Counted from the stretch's first letter, positions 45,670 through 55,514 are shown. The stretch: DNA of 64,000 bases from Halopseudomonas nanhaiensis (GCF_020025155.1 NZ_CP073751.1:1798001-1862000), one strand, 5' to 3'. Numbers and translations: made by a program. The notes: generated by a model not told the origin, from the letters alone.

Positions 45670-45670
45670 A

Positions 45671-46987
45671 TTATCCACTCCTGAATCGTCGAATTTGTGC
45701 GGGCACGCTTATCACAGCGTGTAGACAGATGCTGCGCGTCATCATCCTGAATACTTCACGGGTTTTCGCAGAAAGCAGCAGACTGAAATAACTGGCGATC
45801 GAGTATGAAATGAGCGTCGCGAGCGCGGCACCGACGATGCCGTGCGACTGAATGAGCCAGTAGTTCAAGGCGATATTGCTCAGAGCACCCAGACCCTGGG
45901 TGATCAGAGAGAAGATGAACACCTCTTCCAGAATGATCCACTTGCTGAACAGCGCCCGCATGAACACGAAGATCGACGCGAATATGTGGATCGACAGCAC
46001 GGCGGCGGCCGGTGAATAGGCGTCCCCGTACAAGACTGCGATGATAATGTCGGAGAAGAACCAGACGAATACCGAGAGACACAGGGCGCTGAAGAACAAC
46101 AGATCAAACAGGAGCTGGAGGAAACTGTTGAACTTGCTTTTATCACCATGGCTCACATCGATAATCTTGGGAAAGATGGAGGCCATCACCACCTGAGGAA
46201 GTATGTACCAGGCTTCAGACAGCTTGGCTGCAGCGGCGTATTGACCGACCGCTTCGTCGCCCAACATGTGCTGCAGCATGATCTGATCGACCTTGAGGTA
46301 GATCACCGCAGAGAGCGAGCCAAGAAAAATCAGGAAGCTTTTGCCCAGCAGCTCCTTGCTGAGCTGCCATGAAAAGTCGAATCGAAAGTCACGCTTCAAT
46401 TGAAAGGCGAAAAACAACAACAGGACGACCGTTATGACAATGATCGACACGTGGGCAGCTGCCACCGCCACCAGACCAAACCCTGCGACGGCCAAGCCGA
46501 TTTTCAACAGTGCGCCGCTGAGCTGGCCGATCATTCCAGCCACGGCCGCGTATTTGGCTTTGACCTTCGACTGGAACCAGTCGTTAAGCATCTCGAATGG
46601 TGTGAACAGCAGCATGATGCCCACGAGCGGCAGCACCGCCATTCGATGATCCTCGCCACTGAGCCAGACAACCAGCATCACGCCATAGGCGAGCAGCGCA
46701 GAACAGACTTTCACGACGAACACGGACGATAAAATGCGGTTCTCTATTTCGGGCCGCACACGCAACTCTTTGACCAGCAAGCCGGTCATGCCCATGTGGC
46801 AGACGATCTGCAGCAGCGCCACCAGCGAAAGCGCGTAATTCAGATAGCCGAAATCGCCAGGGCCGAGGTATCGAGCGACGACCATGGTTGCCGTCAAGCC
46901 GGCGGCGAGCATCAACACTTTATCGAGCAACAGCCAGCCGGAGTTGAAAACGTACCGACGTACTTCGCTGATCTTTCCTTTACTCAT
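45671..46987 (-). CDS. Lipid-linked oligosaccharide flippase (Wzx-like, MOP superfamily)
   Basis: The 438-residue protein has about 12 membrane helices, an N-terminal YVFNSGWLLLDKVLMLAAGLTATMVVARYLGPGDFGYL pattern (polysaccharide biosynthesis/MATE-like) and no soluble domain. Wzx proteins flip undecaprenyl-linked units across the inner membrane. Its stop lies one base before the pyruvyl transferase ATG. The low GC of the gene (many Phe, Ile and Leu codons) is typical for flippases. Confidence 0.88.
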   Translation of the reverse strand: MSKGKISEVRRYVFNSGWLLLDKVLMLAAGLTATMVVARYLGPGDFGYLNYALSLVALLQIVCHMGMTGLLVKELRVRPEIENRILSSVFVVKVCSALLAYGVMLVVWLSGEDHRMAVLPLVGIMLLFTPFEMLNDWFQSKVKAKYAAVAGMIGQLSGALLKIGLAVAGFGLVAVAAAHVSIIVITVVLLLFFAFQLKRDFRFDFSWQLSKELLGKSFLIFLGSLSAVIYLKVDQIMLQHMLGDEAVGQYAAAAKLSEAWYILPQVVMASIFPKIIDVSHGDKSKFNSFLQLLFDLLFFSALCLSVFVWFFSDIIIAVLYGDAYSPAAAVLSIHIFASIFVFMRALFSKWIILEEVFIFSLITQGLGALSNIALNYWLIQSHGIVGAALATLISYSIASYFSLLLSAKTREVFRMMTRSICLHAVISVPAQIRRFRSG

Positions 46988-47259
46988 GCTTCATCCGTAG
47001 CAAGTGCGCTCGTGACCCTGTTGTTCAGGCCACATCACGTGATATGCACGCGTTGCTCCGCGGGCTCGACCCTCGCAACGCTCTGCACGGGCACCAATGA
47101 GAGACGCTGATTCACCGTGCGGCAGCTGTTGTGCTTTCCCAGCCCAGCACTTGCAGACAGGGTCGAGCGGGCAAAAGTTCAACCAGGCAGTGACCATCGC
47201 GCCGCACCGAGGCTCAAGAAATTCGCACCGGTACGGCCCAGGACGGCAAAGGCGGTGCT

Positions 47260-48363
47260 TCACACCGAACTGGATTCTGGCCTGCCGTAGGCACGCACCT
47301 GTTCCAGCGAGAGCTTCTGGGAAAAGGGAATCATGCCCTCACCGGCGGCGTATCCCAGCGAGATGAACATGACGATGCGCTCATCTGCTGCGAGGTTCAG
47401 TTCCCTAGCGGCTGCGGCTTCTCTTTCCGGGATATCAGGCCAATTGATCGAACAGGAGGAGATGCCCTGGGTCTGCAGGGCGAACATGAACGACATCGCG
47501 GCCAGCGCGCCGTCGATATAGATGACGTGCCGATCTCGGACATGCGGATAGGCGCGGAGCTGGCCTACTACAGCGACGATAGCCGGAAAATTGTGGTTGA
47601 AGCCGGCAACGCCCATTGGCAGCTCTGAAACCCGAGCAATGTCGTCAGGCTCGTCGAAGATCATGAAACGGTAGGGCTGGCGGTTGCACGCACTCGGCGA
47701 CTGAACGGCCGACAGCACCGCGTTATCGATGAGATCCCGCGGTACGGGACGTGGCTGATACCAACGTACCGAGCGGCGCTGCATGGCCAGCGAATGAAAA
47801 TCCTCATAGCTGATGGCCGGCGCCGAGTCCCCTGCCGCAAACGGCACAAGCTCGGCGTCGGTCTGGCGAACGTTTTCGCAACGAACCGGAGGCGGCCCCG
47901 CACGCTCGAAGCGTTGCCGAGCGGCGTCGATCACTGGATGGCTGGCAGTGGCTTCGAAATATGCAGCCAGCACATCGTGCGCCCAGCAAACCTCGTCCGC
48001 GCTCCCCGTCGTCCGCGAGCATTCGTACGCCACCACCGCGTCATCGACATAGTCCAGCGCGAAGACATCCTTGCGCGGCTGCATGATCAGACCCTTCTCC
48101 AGGCGGTGCACTGCACGCCTCAGAAAGTAATTGGTGGCGTCGGCCCCCTGCCGATTTTCGACATGGCGTAGATGACCCACTACAACCGCCCGAGCTTCGC
48201 GGTCGAAGGCATCGGAGAAGAACGCGAAATGAACTCTGCGCAAAAAACTCGACGCAGTCAGCGCACGCAGCAACTGGACGGAAGACCTGTCGCGTGCGCG
48301 TTTCAGATGCTCAATGGCTTGCCCGGGGAGTAGCCGACGGGCCAACGATTTGAATTTGCTCAT
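47260..48363 (-). CDS. Nitroreductase-family protein with N-terminal extension
   Basis: The 367-residue protein has a C-terminal FMN nitroreductase fold (about 185-350): QRRSVRWYQPRPVP, VQSPSACNRQPYRF and HVIYIDGALAAMSF. The N-terminal half (1-180) is helical, basic at first and unassigned. Proteins like this occur in surface-polysaccharide loci beside pyruvyl transferases and flippases, where they probably do redox chemistry on sugar or lipid; this is inferred from neighbours. It is 272 bases upstream of the flippase gene on the same strand. Confidence 0.85.
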   Translation of the reverse strand: MSKFKSLARRLLPGQAIEHLKRARDRSSVQLLRALTASSFLRRVHFAFFSDAFDREARAVVVGHLRHVENRQGADATNYFLRRAVHRLEKGLIMQPRKDVFALDYVDDAVVAYECSRTTGSADEVCWAHDVLAAYFEATASHPVIDAARQRFERAGPPPVRCENVRQTDAELVPFAAGDSAPAISYEDFHSLAMQRRSVRWYQPRPVPRDLIDNAVLSAVQSPSACNRQPYRFMIFDEPDDIARVSELPMGVAGFNHNFPAIVAVVGQLRAYPHVRDRHVIYIDGALAAMSFMFALQTQGISSCSINWPDIPEREAAAARELNLAADERIVMFISLGYAAGEGMIPFSQKLSLEQVRAYGRPESSSV

Positions 48364-48653
48364 GGATTCCTGTTTCCACTACCGCCATGCGACCGCCCTA
48401 CCCGCCGCGGGGTAGGAGTTGATCTTGATTGCAACGCCGTAGATGGCGGGTAGGCGCATCAATTTATGCGAGGCGATACCCTGTTCAAACAATGACTTAT
48501 GTGACGACTCGGACCACTTCTGATGGAAATGATTCCTCCCCATCACCGTCCGCTGGACCAAGCGTGATGGGCGTCACATTTCCAGCCGGCGACGCTGGGG
48601 GCCGCTGAGTGCCCTCATCGGCCCCAGGCAGCGACGTCAGGGCTGCACGACGC
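48364..48653. other. Intergenic region between molybdenum operon and nitroreductase
   Basis: 290 bases holding the 3' end region of the molybdenum operon and upstream sequence of the nitroreductase gene on the minus strand. I see no ORF with support, repeat or RNA gene. A promoter for the nitroreductase is expected here. Confidence 0.4.
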
Positions 48654-50858
48654 TCAGAGCAGCTTGTCCATAGTGATCGGCAGATCTCGCACCCGCTTGC
48701 CAGTGGCGTGGTAGACCGCGTTGGCGACCGCGGCTGCCACCCCGACGATCCCGATCTCCCCTACCCCCTTGGATCCGAGTGCATTGACCACCTCGTCATG
48801 TTCTTCGACGAACAGCACATCCAGCTCACCGATATCGGCATTGACCGGCACGTGGTATTCGGCAAAGTTGTGATTCATGTAACGACCTAGCTGGTGGTCT
48901 ATCTGGGTTTCCTCGTGCAGCGCCATGCCGATACCCCATACCAGGCCACCAACAATCTGATTGCCGGCGGTCTTCGGGTTGACGACCCGCCCCGCTGCCA
49001 CGGCGCTGACGGCCCGACTGACCTTGACCGTGCCGAGCAGCTCGTCAACGCGTACCTCGACGAAGACGGCCGAATGAGTGGCGGTTGAATACCCGTCACG
49101 CTCCTTGCCCGGCTCGGCATCGACTTCCGCTTCAAGCGCGCCGCTGGCGGCTATGATCTGCTCGAGAGAAATGGCCGCGTCCGGCCGGCCTTTGGCACGC
49201 ATCATGCCATCGCTGAATTCCAGTTCGTCCAGCGGGACGCCGGCAAACGGCGAGGCCGGCGACTGCTGCGCGGCATCGAGCAGCTTCTGATGGAGCGCCT
49301 CGCAGGCCTGCTGCACAGCAGTGCCGACTGACGACACGGTAGCCGAGCCGCCTTCAAGTGGCGCCTTGGACAGACTGGAATCACCCAGACGGAAGTCGAC
49401 CTGTTCCATCGGCAGACCCATAGCCGCAGCGGCGATCTGCGTCATGACCGTGTAGGTACCGGTACCGATGTCAGCCGTTGCACTGCTCACCACCAGCTTG
49501 CCACCGGGCTCCAGCCTGGCCTTCGCGCTGGCCGGCATCTGCATCGCCTCCCACACGCCTGTACACATGCCCCAGCCGATCAGTTTGTCGCCGTCGCGCA
49601 TGCTGCGCGGTTCCTGCGAGCGGCTGTACCAGCCGAAGCGTTCGGCGCCCTGTTCATAGCATTCGCGCAGCGCCTTGCTGGAGAACGGCTTGTCTTCGTT
49701 CTGATTGCGCTCTGCATAATTCTTCAGGCGAAACGCCAGCGGATCCATCCCGACCGCGTAGGCCATCTCGTCCATGGCGCACTCCAGCGCGAACACGCCT
49801 ATGGCCGCCCCAGGGGCACGCATATCAAGCGGCGTGTACACATCCAGAGGCACCAGCCGGTAGTCCAATGACACGTTGGGACATTGATAAAGCATCCCGG
49901 ACCACTCGACTTCGTGTTCTGTAAAATCCTCGAAACGCGAGGTCTGTCCGATGGCCTGATGGGTCAATGCCTGAAGCGTCCCGTCTGCGGCAGCTCCGAG
50001 CGACAGCCGCTGAACCGTCCGCGGGCGATAACCGAAGGTGAACATCTGCTGCCGCTTCAGCGTAACCCGCACCGAACGCTTGAGCTTGAGGGCAGCCATC
50101 ACCGCCATCGGCAGTTGATATTGCGGTCGCAATCCAGAGCCGAAGGCTCCCCCCACGAAGGGCGAAATGATGCGTATGCGGCCCTGCATACCAAAAACCC
50201 CTTCGAGATAGTGCATACAGTTCTGCACACCCTGGGTCTTGTCATAGATTTCCAGCGCGCCATCGCCCAGGTAATGCACCGTCGATGCATGCGGCTCCAT
50301 CGGATTGTGATGTTCGACCGGCGTGCTGTATTGCACATCCACACGGAACGCGGCGCTGCCCAGCGCTGCAGCTGCATCACCCCTGGGATCGGGCAGCTCG
50401 GCGGGAGCCGGATGACTCTGCTCGAGTGCGGCCATGAGGTCGGTCTGATGCGCTTCGGCTTCGTAGCGCACCTGAATCAGGCTGCCAGCGTAGCGGGCCA
50501 GCTCCAGATCATCGGCGACGACCAGGGCAATCGGCTGCCCGCTGTAGAGGACGCGATCATCGAACAGAGGACGGAATGGCGAGCCTTCCGCGGCGTCTTC
50601 GTCCTCGTAAGGTTCGTCATAGCTGGCAACAGGCGGTCGGTTTTCATGCGTCAACACCAGTTGCACGCCCGGTACGGCTTCGGCTGCACTGGCATCGATG
50701 GACAGAATGCGACCGCGAGCGATCGTGCTGTTGACTACGCCGCCGTACAGCAGATCGGGCAGATGAAACTCGCCCGCATAGCGGGCCTGGCCGGTAACCT
50801 TGAGCGGGCCGTCCACCCGGCAGACAGGCTGCCCGAAGGGCGATGTCGAAGTGGTCAT
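48654..50858 (-). CDS. Molybdenum aldehyde dehydrogenase large subunit (PaoC/YagR-like)
   Basis: The 734-residue xanthine-dehydrogenase-family protein has the CO/aldehyde dehydrogenase N-terminal domain (GPLKVTGQARYAGEF) and Mo-binding domain with GAFGSGLRPQ and the active-site glutamate in GVGEIGIVG (about 697-705). It binds molybdenum cofactor (likely with MCD) and oxidises aldehydes to acids by hydroxylation. ATG overlaps the FAD-subunit stop (ATGA). It forms a heterotrimer with the next two products. Confidence 0.9.
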   Translation of the reverse strand: MTTSTSPFGQPVCRVDGPLKVTGQARYAGEFHLPDLLYGGVVNSTIARGRILSIDASAAEAVPGVQLVLTHENRPPVASYDEPYEDEDAAEGSPFRPLFDDRVLYSGQPIALVVADDLELARYAGSLIQVRYEAEAHQTDLMAALEQSHPAPAELPDPRGDAAAALGSAAFRVDVQYSTPVEHHNPMEPHASTVHYLGDGALEIYDKTQGVQNCMHYLEGVFGMQGRIRIISPFVGGAFGSGLRPQYQLPMAVMAALKLKRSVRVTLKRQQMFTFGYRPRTVQRLSLGAAADGTLQALTHQAIGQTSRFEDFTEHEVEWSGMLYQCPNVSLDYRLVPLDVYTPLDMRAPGAAIGVFALECAMDEMAYAVGMDPLAFRLKNYAERNQNEDKPFSSKALRECYEQGAERFGWYSRSQEPRSMRDGDKLIGWGMCTGVWEAMQMPASAKARLEPGGKLVVSSATADIGTGTYTVMTQIAAAAMGLPMEQVDFRLGDSSLSKAPLEGGSATVSSVGTAVQQACEALHQKLLDAAQQSPASPFAGVPLDELEFSDGMMRAKGRPDAAISLEQIIAASGALEAEVDAEPGKERDGYSTATHSAVFVEVRVDELLGTVKVSRAVSAVAAGRVVNPKTAGNQIVGGLVWGIGMALHEETQIDHQLGRYMNHNFAEYHVPVNADIGELDVLFVEEHDEVVNALGSKGVGEIGIVGVAAAVANAVYHATGKRVRDLPITMDKLL

Positions 50859-51841
50859 TTAGCGCCTCCCTTGGCCGCGTCGTTCAGCGCACGGACGATG
50901 GCTCGGCGAGCCAGATCGATCTTGAAGGTGTTGTCAGCAAATCCGACCGCCCCCTGCAACAGGATGTCGGCGGCAGCTTCGAATGACGCATCGCCAGCGC
51001 GCTTGCCCACCAGGGCCGCTTCGGCCTGTGGATCACGCCAGGGTTTGTGCGCTACGCCGCCCAGAGCGATACGTGCACCGCGAATGCTGTCGCCGTCAAG
51101 GTCCAGCGCAGCGGCGGCTGAGACGATAGCGAACGCATAGGAGGCGCGGTCGCGCACCTTCAGATACGCACTGTGATTCGAAAAGTCCTCGGGCGGCAGC
51201 TCAATCGCGGTGATCAGCTCGCCGTCGAGCAGAGTATTGTCACGCTCGGGATGTTCGCCCGGCAGGCGGTGAAACCCACCCATCGGGAGCGTGCGTTTGC
51301 CTTGGGGACCCTGTACATGGACCGTGGCTTCCAGCGCGGCCAGCGCAACGCACATGTCGGAGGGATGCACGGCGATGCATTCCTCGCTGTGTCCGAGAAT
51401 GGCGTGCATGCGATTGAGCCCCTTACGTGCGCCGCAGCCGGTACCCGGCTCGCGCTTGTTGCACGGCGCGGTGCTGTCATAGAAATAGTAGCAACGCGTG
51501 CGTTGCAGCAGATTGCCCCCGGTAGTAGCCATGTTGCGCAGCTGCGCGGAGGCACCGGCCAGAATCGCCTGGGAGAGCAGCGGATAGCGCTCTTCGACAG
51601 CCGGATGCCAGGCCAGATCCGAATTACTCACCAGCGCTCCAATGAGCAGCCCGCCTGCGGCCGTCTCCTCGATGCCTCGAAGCGGCAACCGAGTGATATC
51701 GATCAGCTGTGTCGGCCTCTCGACGTTTTCTTTCATCAGGTCGAGAAGATTGGTGCCGCCAGCGATGTACCGGCTGTCCGGGTGAAACAGGCGAATGGCT
51801 TCGTCGACCTGCTCCGGACGTGCGTAGCTGAACGGGTTCAT
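50855..51841 (-). CDS. Molybdenum aldehyde dehydrogenase FAD subunit (PaoB/YagS-like)
   Basis: The 328-residue FAD-binding subunit has the PCMH/FAD motif AGGTNLLDLMKENVERP and ATTGGNLLQRTRCYYFYD, then a cysteine-rich CNKREPGTGCGARKG insert, which in PaoB binds an extra [4Fe-4S] cluster. It moves electrons from the Mo site to the acceptor. The start overlaps the iron-sulfur subunit stop as ATGA. Confidence 0.9.
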   Translation of the reverse strand: MNPFSYARPEQVDEAIRLFHPDSRYIAGGTNLLDLMKENVERPTQLIDITRLPLRGIEETAAGGLLIGALVSNSDLAWHPAVEERYPLLSQAILAGASAQLRNMATTGGNLLQRTRCYYFYDSTAPCNKREPGTGCGARKGLNRMHAILGHSEECIAVHPSDMCVALAALEATVHVQGPQGKRTLPMGGFHRLPGEHPERDNTLLDGELITAIELPPEDFSNHSAYLKVRDRASYAFAIVSAAAALDLDGDSIRGARIALGGVAHKPWRDPQAEAALVGKRAGDASFEAAADILLQGAVGFADNTFKIDLARRAIVRALNDAAKGGAK

Positions 51842-52386
51842 CGATTCACCTCCCGGTCCGATCCGGCGGTTTTAGCGGCGAGTCTCGCTCGGGTCTCGGG
51901 CATTGCTGACTCGATGGCGCTGAGAATGTTCGGGTAGGCACCGCAGCGGCAAAGATTGCCACTCATCTGCTCGCGGATCGCGTCGGAGTCATGTGCACGA
52001 TCTTCGTTGACCATGCCGACCGCAGAACAGATCTGACCTGGCGTGCAATATCCGCACTGGAATGCATCGTGCGACACGAAGGCTGCCTGCATGGGATGCA
52101 ACGCGTCTCCTTCAGCCAGTCCTTCGATCGTGGTGACGGTCGCGCCGTCAACCATCACAGCCAGTGTCAGGCAGGCGTTGATGCGCACCCCATCGCGCAA
52201 CACCGTACAGGCGCCACACTGACCGTGGTCGCAGCCCTTCTTGGTGCCGGTGAGTGCCAGCTGTTCGCGCAGCAGATCGAGTAACGTGGTCCAGGGCAGG
52301 ACGTCGAGCTCTCGGCGTTCGCCGTTCAGATCGAACGCGATGGAGCAGGCGGAAGCGTCCGTCCCGCTTGGTTGGTGTTTCATCAT
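51838..52386 (-). CDS. Molybdenum aldehyde dehydrogenase [2Fe-2S] subunit (PaoA/YagT-like)
   Basis: The 182-residue subunit has the plant-ferredoxin cluster (KKGCDHGQCGACTV and later C) and the second [2Fe-2S] domain (CGYCTPGQ, MSGNLCRCGAYPNI). ATG 52386 has GAGG five bases upstream. E. coli PaoA has a Tat signal and is periplasmic; here the N-terminus (MMKHQPSGTDASA) has none, so the enzyme is probably cytoplasmic. First of the three structural genes; 80 bases after the MocA-like gene. Confidence 0.88.
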   Translation of the reverse strand: MMKHQPSGTDASACSIAFDLNGERRELDVLPWTTLLDLLREQLALTGTKKGCDHGQCGACTVLRDGVRINACLTLAVMVDGATVTTIEGLAEGDALHPMQAAFVSHDAFQCGYCTPGQICSAVGMVNEDRAHDSDAIREQMSGNLCRCGAYPNILSAIESAMPETRARLAAKTAGSDREVNR

Positions 52387-52466
52387 GACGGCCTCACGGT
52401 TGGCTTTAGCTGTTTTGCCTTCCCTGGGCTGACTAAGGGCTAGGACCCCTGGGGTGTCCGGTATGT

Positions 52467-53093
52467 TCAACCGGCGCCGTTGCTCGCTGGCATGCTGCGG
52501 CGGTCATCGGGCGTGTCCACGTCCTGCACTATGCCGGGATCATCCACAGCCAGCTCCACGACCTGCTCGGCATTGGCAAACAGCGCCTGCGCCCCGGTGT
52601 CGCCATGCAATTCCAGGAGCGCAGCCCAATGCACGGTCCCGATCCCGCGCGGATGACCCGCCTGCCCGCCGAATGTCGGCACCACCAGACTGGTCTCATC
52701 TATCGCACCGGCCACCTTCGACAGCGTGCTCTCTTTCACGTAAGGCATATCACCCAGTGCGACCAGCCAGCCCCGGCGCGCCGGATAGCGCTCGACTGCC
52801 TGAGCCAGACTATCGCCAAGCCCGTTGCTGTGTACCGCGAAGACTTCTGCTTTCAGCGCAGGAGCATAGGTGTCCAGCCAGTCACGCAGCGGACGGTTGT
52901 CCGCACGGACCACCACGATTGTCCGCTCTGCTACGCCGCGCAGGGCGCTGAGCGTGGCAGCCAGTACTGGCGGCGAGGCGATATCGTCGAAACAGGGGGC
53001 CAGCAGTTTGTCTTCGCCTGCCTCGGCGCGATAACGGCTACCCTGGCCTGCAGAAAGCACCAGTGCGCACACACCTTCGCTGGAGTCAGGCAC
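52467..53093 (-). CDS. MocA-like molybdopterin cytidylyltransferase
   Basis: The 208-residue nucleotidyltransferase has the MobA/MocA start LVLSAGQGSRYRAEAGEDK and the magnesium site region LVALGDMPYV. MocA adds CMP to Mo-molybdopterin for xanthine-oxidase-type enzymes. The start is taken as GTG 53093, overlapping xdhC by eight bases; the RBS is weak. It lies between xdhC and paoABC, so it very likely serves that enzyme. Confidence 0.83.
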   Translation of the reverse strand: MPDSSEGVCALVLSAGQGSRYRAEAGEDKLLAPCFDDIASPPVLAATLSALRGVAERTIVVVRADNRPLRDWLDTYAPALKAEVFAVHSNGLGDSLAQAVERYPARRGWLVALGDMPYVKESTLSKVAGAIDETSLVVPTFGGQAGHPRGIGTVHWAALLELHGDTGAQALFANAEQVVELAVDDPGIVQDVDTPDDRRSMPASNGAG

Positions 53094-54063
53094 ACTGCAA
53101 CGCCTGCGTAGAGACCTGACGCAGGCCATTGCGTACCGCCACCACTTCGGCCATCAGCGACAACGCAATCTCGGCAGGCGTGCGACTTCCGATGGGCAGG
53201 CCGATTGGGCCATGCAGGCGGCCTACCTGAGCTACGCTCAGGCCAAGCTCGACCAGCCGCGCGCGCCGCTTGTCGTTGTTGCGACGCGACCCCAGTGCGC
53301 CCACGTACAACGCGTCGGAGCGAAGCGCATTCAACAGCGCGAGATCATCCAGGACCGGATCATGCGTCAGTGCGACAACAGCCGTGCTGGCGTCCGGATG
53401 AAAACGATCGACCACATCGTCGGGCATCCCCTCGATGAACTGCACGTTTTCAGTTGTCCAGTCGTGCTCATAGCCCGGCCGGGGATCGCACACGAATACC
53501 TCGAATCCGAGGCCGCCCGCCAGGCTCGCCACGTAACGCGACAGTTGCCCTGCCCCGATCAATAGCAGGCGCCAGGACGGACCGAAGGGGGCGAATAGCG
53601 TGGTGCCGTCAAAGTGCAGCGTCTGACTGCGCAGAGCCGACGTGAGCGTCACCTCACCCGTAGCGACGTTGACCCTGCGCATGACACGTTCGTGCCGTTT
53701 GCACCGGGACAGCAGATCGTCCAGCCAATCGGTATCGGTAATGGACTCACGCAACAGACGCACCGTGCCCCCGCATGGCAAACCGAACCTGGCGGACTCT
53801 TCCTGGCTGACGCCATAGCTGATAAGACGGCTGCCGCCCGCAAGGGTCTCGGTGCTACGCAGCAAATCGTCTTCAATGCACCCGCCGGACACCGACCCTT
53901 CGACCAGGCCGTCACCGCGCAGCGCGAGCATGGAACCGGGCGGCCTCGGTGCGCTACCCCAGGTATCGATAACCGTGAAAAGATGGACGTCATGGCCGTC
54001 ATGACGCCAGTCACGGGCGCGGCGTAGAACGGTTAGGTCGAGATGGTCCAAAGGGCGCCCCAT
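53086..54063 (-). CDS. XdhC-family molybdenum-enzyme maturation factor
   Basis: The 325-residue protein has the N-terminal XdhC/CoxI domain (APRPPGSMLALRGDGLVEGSVSGGC) and C-terminal Rossmann-like domain (LLIGAGQLSRYVASLA; ALGSRRNNDKRRARL). XdhC proteins bind and protect Mo cofactor during its sulfuration and insert it into the apoenzyme. First gene of the xdhC-mocA-paoABC run on the minus strand. Confidence 0.92.
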   Translation of the reverse strand: MGRPLDHLDLTVLRRARDWRHDGHDVHLFTVIDTWGSAPRPPGSMLALRGDGLVEGSVSGGCIEDDLLRSTETLAGGSRLISYGVSQEESARFGLPCGGTVRLLRESITDTDWLDDLLSRCKRHERVMRRVNVATGEVTLTSALRSQTLHFDGTTLFAPFGPSWRLLLIGAGQLSRYVASLAGGLGFEVFVCDPRPGYEHDWTTENVQFIEGMPDDVVDRFHPDASTAVVALTHDPVLDDLALLNALRSDALYVGALGSRRNNDKRRARLVELGLSVAQVGRLHGPIGLPIGSRTPAEIALSLMAEVVAVRNGLRQVSTQALQCA

Positions 54064-54332
54064 AGCTGCAAGTGAACGTCAGTAGATCCTGTGACTGGAA
54101 TGCATCGGCTGAGTTCGTATCCCACAGCCGCATCCGGATCCAGCAGCTATTCCGCCCGGGGTTGCCTTGGAGGAAGCGGTGTACGCCCGAAGAACCGGCG
54201 GTCGCCAGCGCAGGCAACCGGCACATTCACGCAATGGCGCGTGCCGGCCCGCATTCGCCGACGATCTATCGCTGGAAGCCGGAGTCGCTTTTGCGGCGGC
54301 GGGTGCGGTTGAGCGTCGGTATTGCACCCGGT
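54064..54332. other. Intergenic region between xdhC and the cardiolipin-synthase-like gene
   Basis: 269 bases. It must hold the promoter for xdhC on the minus strand, but I can pick no clear -35/-10 pair. Short open frames occur on both strands but none has a good start or family signature. No repeat or RNA gene seen. Confidence 0.4.
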
Positions 54333-55514
54333 TCAACGAACGGGACGACGGACCAGCAATGAGCCAATCGTGCGCCCGGCGAAATACAAGGCAGATTGTT
54401 CGACACGCTCGATGGTCGACCTTGACTGCCAGTCCGGAGCGGTCACCTGGCGAAAGGTCGTGCGGTAGGTGGCGAAAAGCTGGAGAAACTGGTCAAGGCA
54501 CTCGCCATCATAGACCTGGATGTTTGCTTCCAGATTCCGGTTGGCGCCCCATACATCGAAGTTACAGGATCCGACGCTCACCCAATCGTCTATCACGGTA
54601 GCCTTGGCATGGAGCCTCTTGCTGTCGAGCTCATAAATCGTCACGCCCAGCTCAAGCGATGCGCCATACGCGCCACGCCCTGCTTCGCGTATGGAAACAT
54701 GATCGGTCTTGGCCCCAGGCAGGAAGAGCTGGACATCAACCCCTCGAGAGGCGGCGCCGCGGAGCGCATCGAATACCGCTTTGACTGGAAGGAAATAGGG
54801 GGTAACCAACCACGCCCGTTCACGGGCTGCTTCGAGCCTTCGCACTACGTCGACGATCAGGCCACGGTGGGTTGAGCCAGAGGTATACGACAACTTTGCC
54901 CACCCTTCGCGGGTGTCGGGAATAAACCTAGCGCGGCAGTCCGGTTCAGGATGGACTGCACCACCTTCGAAGCGACGCCAGCGAAAATCAAACAGCGCTA
55001 CGATGTCGGACACCACTGGACCAGTCACCCGGAGCATCAGATCGTGCCACTGCGAGCGGTTCTCGACCGGGTCCCAGAACCCGTCGGTGATGCAGGCACC
55101 GCCGATATAGGCGAGCCGCTCGTCAACGACGATTATCTTGCGGTGATCGCGCTTGAAATCATCCAGGCCCGGATTGGGAAACAGTTTATTGAAGATCCGC
55201 AGAGCGACCCCGCCGCGTTCCAGCCGCGCACGATCCTCCGCACACAGGTGCTGACTGCCGACGGCATCGAAAAGCAGTTCGACGCGGACCGATCTGGCCG
55301 CGGCATCACATAGTGCATTGATGAACCGGGTAGCATTGCGCCCGGACTCGACCAGATAGAGCTCGATCCTTACAGAATGAATCGCGGTCTCGATGTGTTG
55401 CAGCACGTCCGGAAAGAATTCGGTCCCCTCCTTCAAGAGCTGAAACGCATTGTCGCTCCGCCAGGGGAAGCGCCCTTCGGATGTTTCTGCGTTTTGGGCG
55501 GCGTGCGGCACCAT
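54333..55514 (-). CDS. Phospholipase-D-type cardiolipin synthase (ClsB-like)
   Basis: The 393-residue protein has two HKD motifs: HRKIIVVDERLAYIGG (about 142-157) and LHAKATVIDDWVSVGSCNFD (about 300-319). There is no N-terminal membrane pair, as in ClsB rather than ClsA. It condenses two phospholipids, probably to cardiolipin, or transfers phosphatidyl groups to other alcohols. The ATG at 55514 overlaps the stop of the 28-codon gene upstream (TGATG), so translation is coupled. Confidence 0.87.
   Translation of the reverse strand: MVPHAAQNAETSEGRFPWRSDNAFQLLKEGTEFFPDVLQHIETAIHSVRIELYLVESGRNATRFINALCDAAARSVRVELLFDAVGSQHLCAEDRARLERGGVALRIFNKLFPNPGLDDFKRDHRKIIVVDERLAYIGGACITDGFWDPVENRSQWHDLMLRVTGPVVSDIVALFDFRWRRFEGGAVHPEPDCRARFIPDTREGWAKLSYTSGSTHRGLIVDVVRRLEAARERAWLVTPYFLPVKAVFDALRGAASRGVDVQLFLPGAKTDHVSIREAGRGAYGASLELGVTIYELDSKRLHAKATVIDDWVSVGSCNFDVWGANRNLEANIQVYDGECLDQFLQLFATYRTTFRQVTAPDWQSRSTIERVEQSALYFAGRTIGSLLVRRPVR

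Noticed and set aside
49884-51140. 418-codon plus-strand frame over paoC and paoB
   Set aside because: Opposite two well-conserved subunits; no start signal or family match.
54072-54362. Small frames on both strands between xdhC and the cardiolipin-synthase gene
   Set aside because: No Shine-Dalgarno, basic shadow-like composition, overlapping one another.
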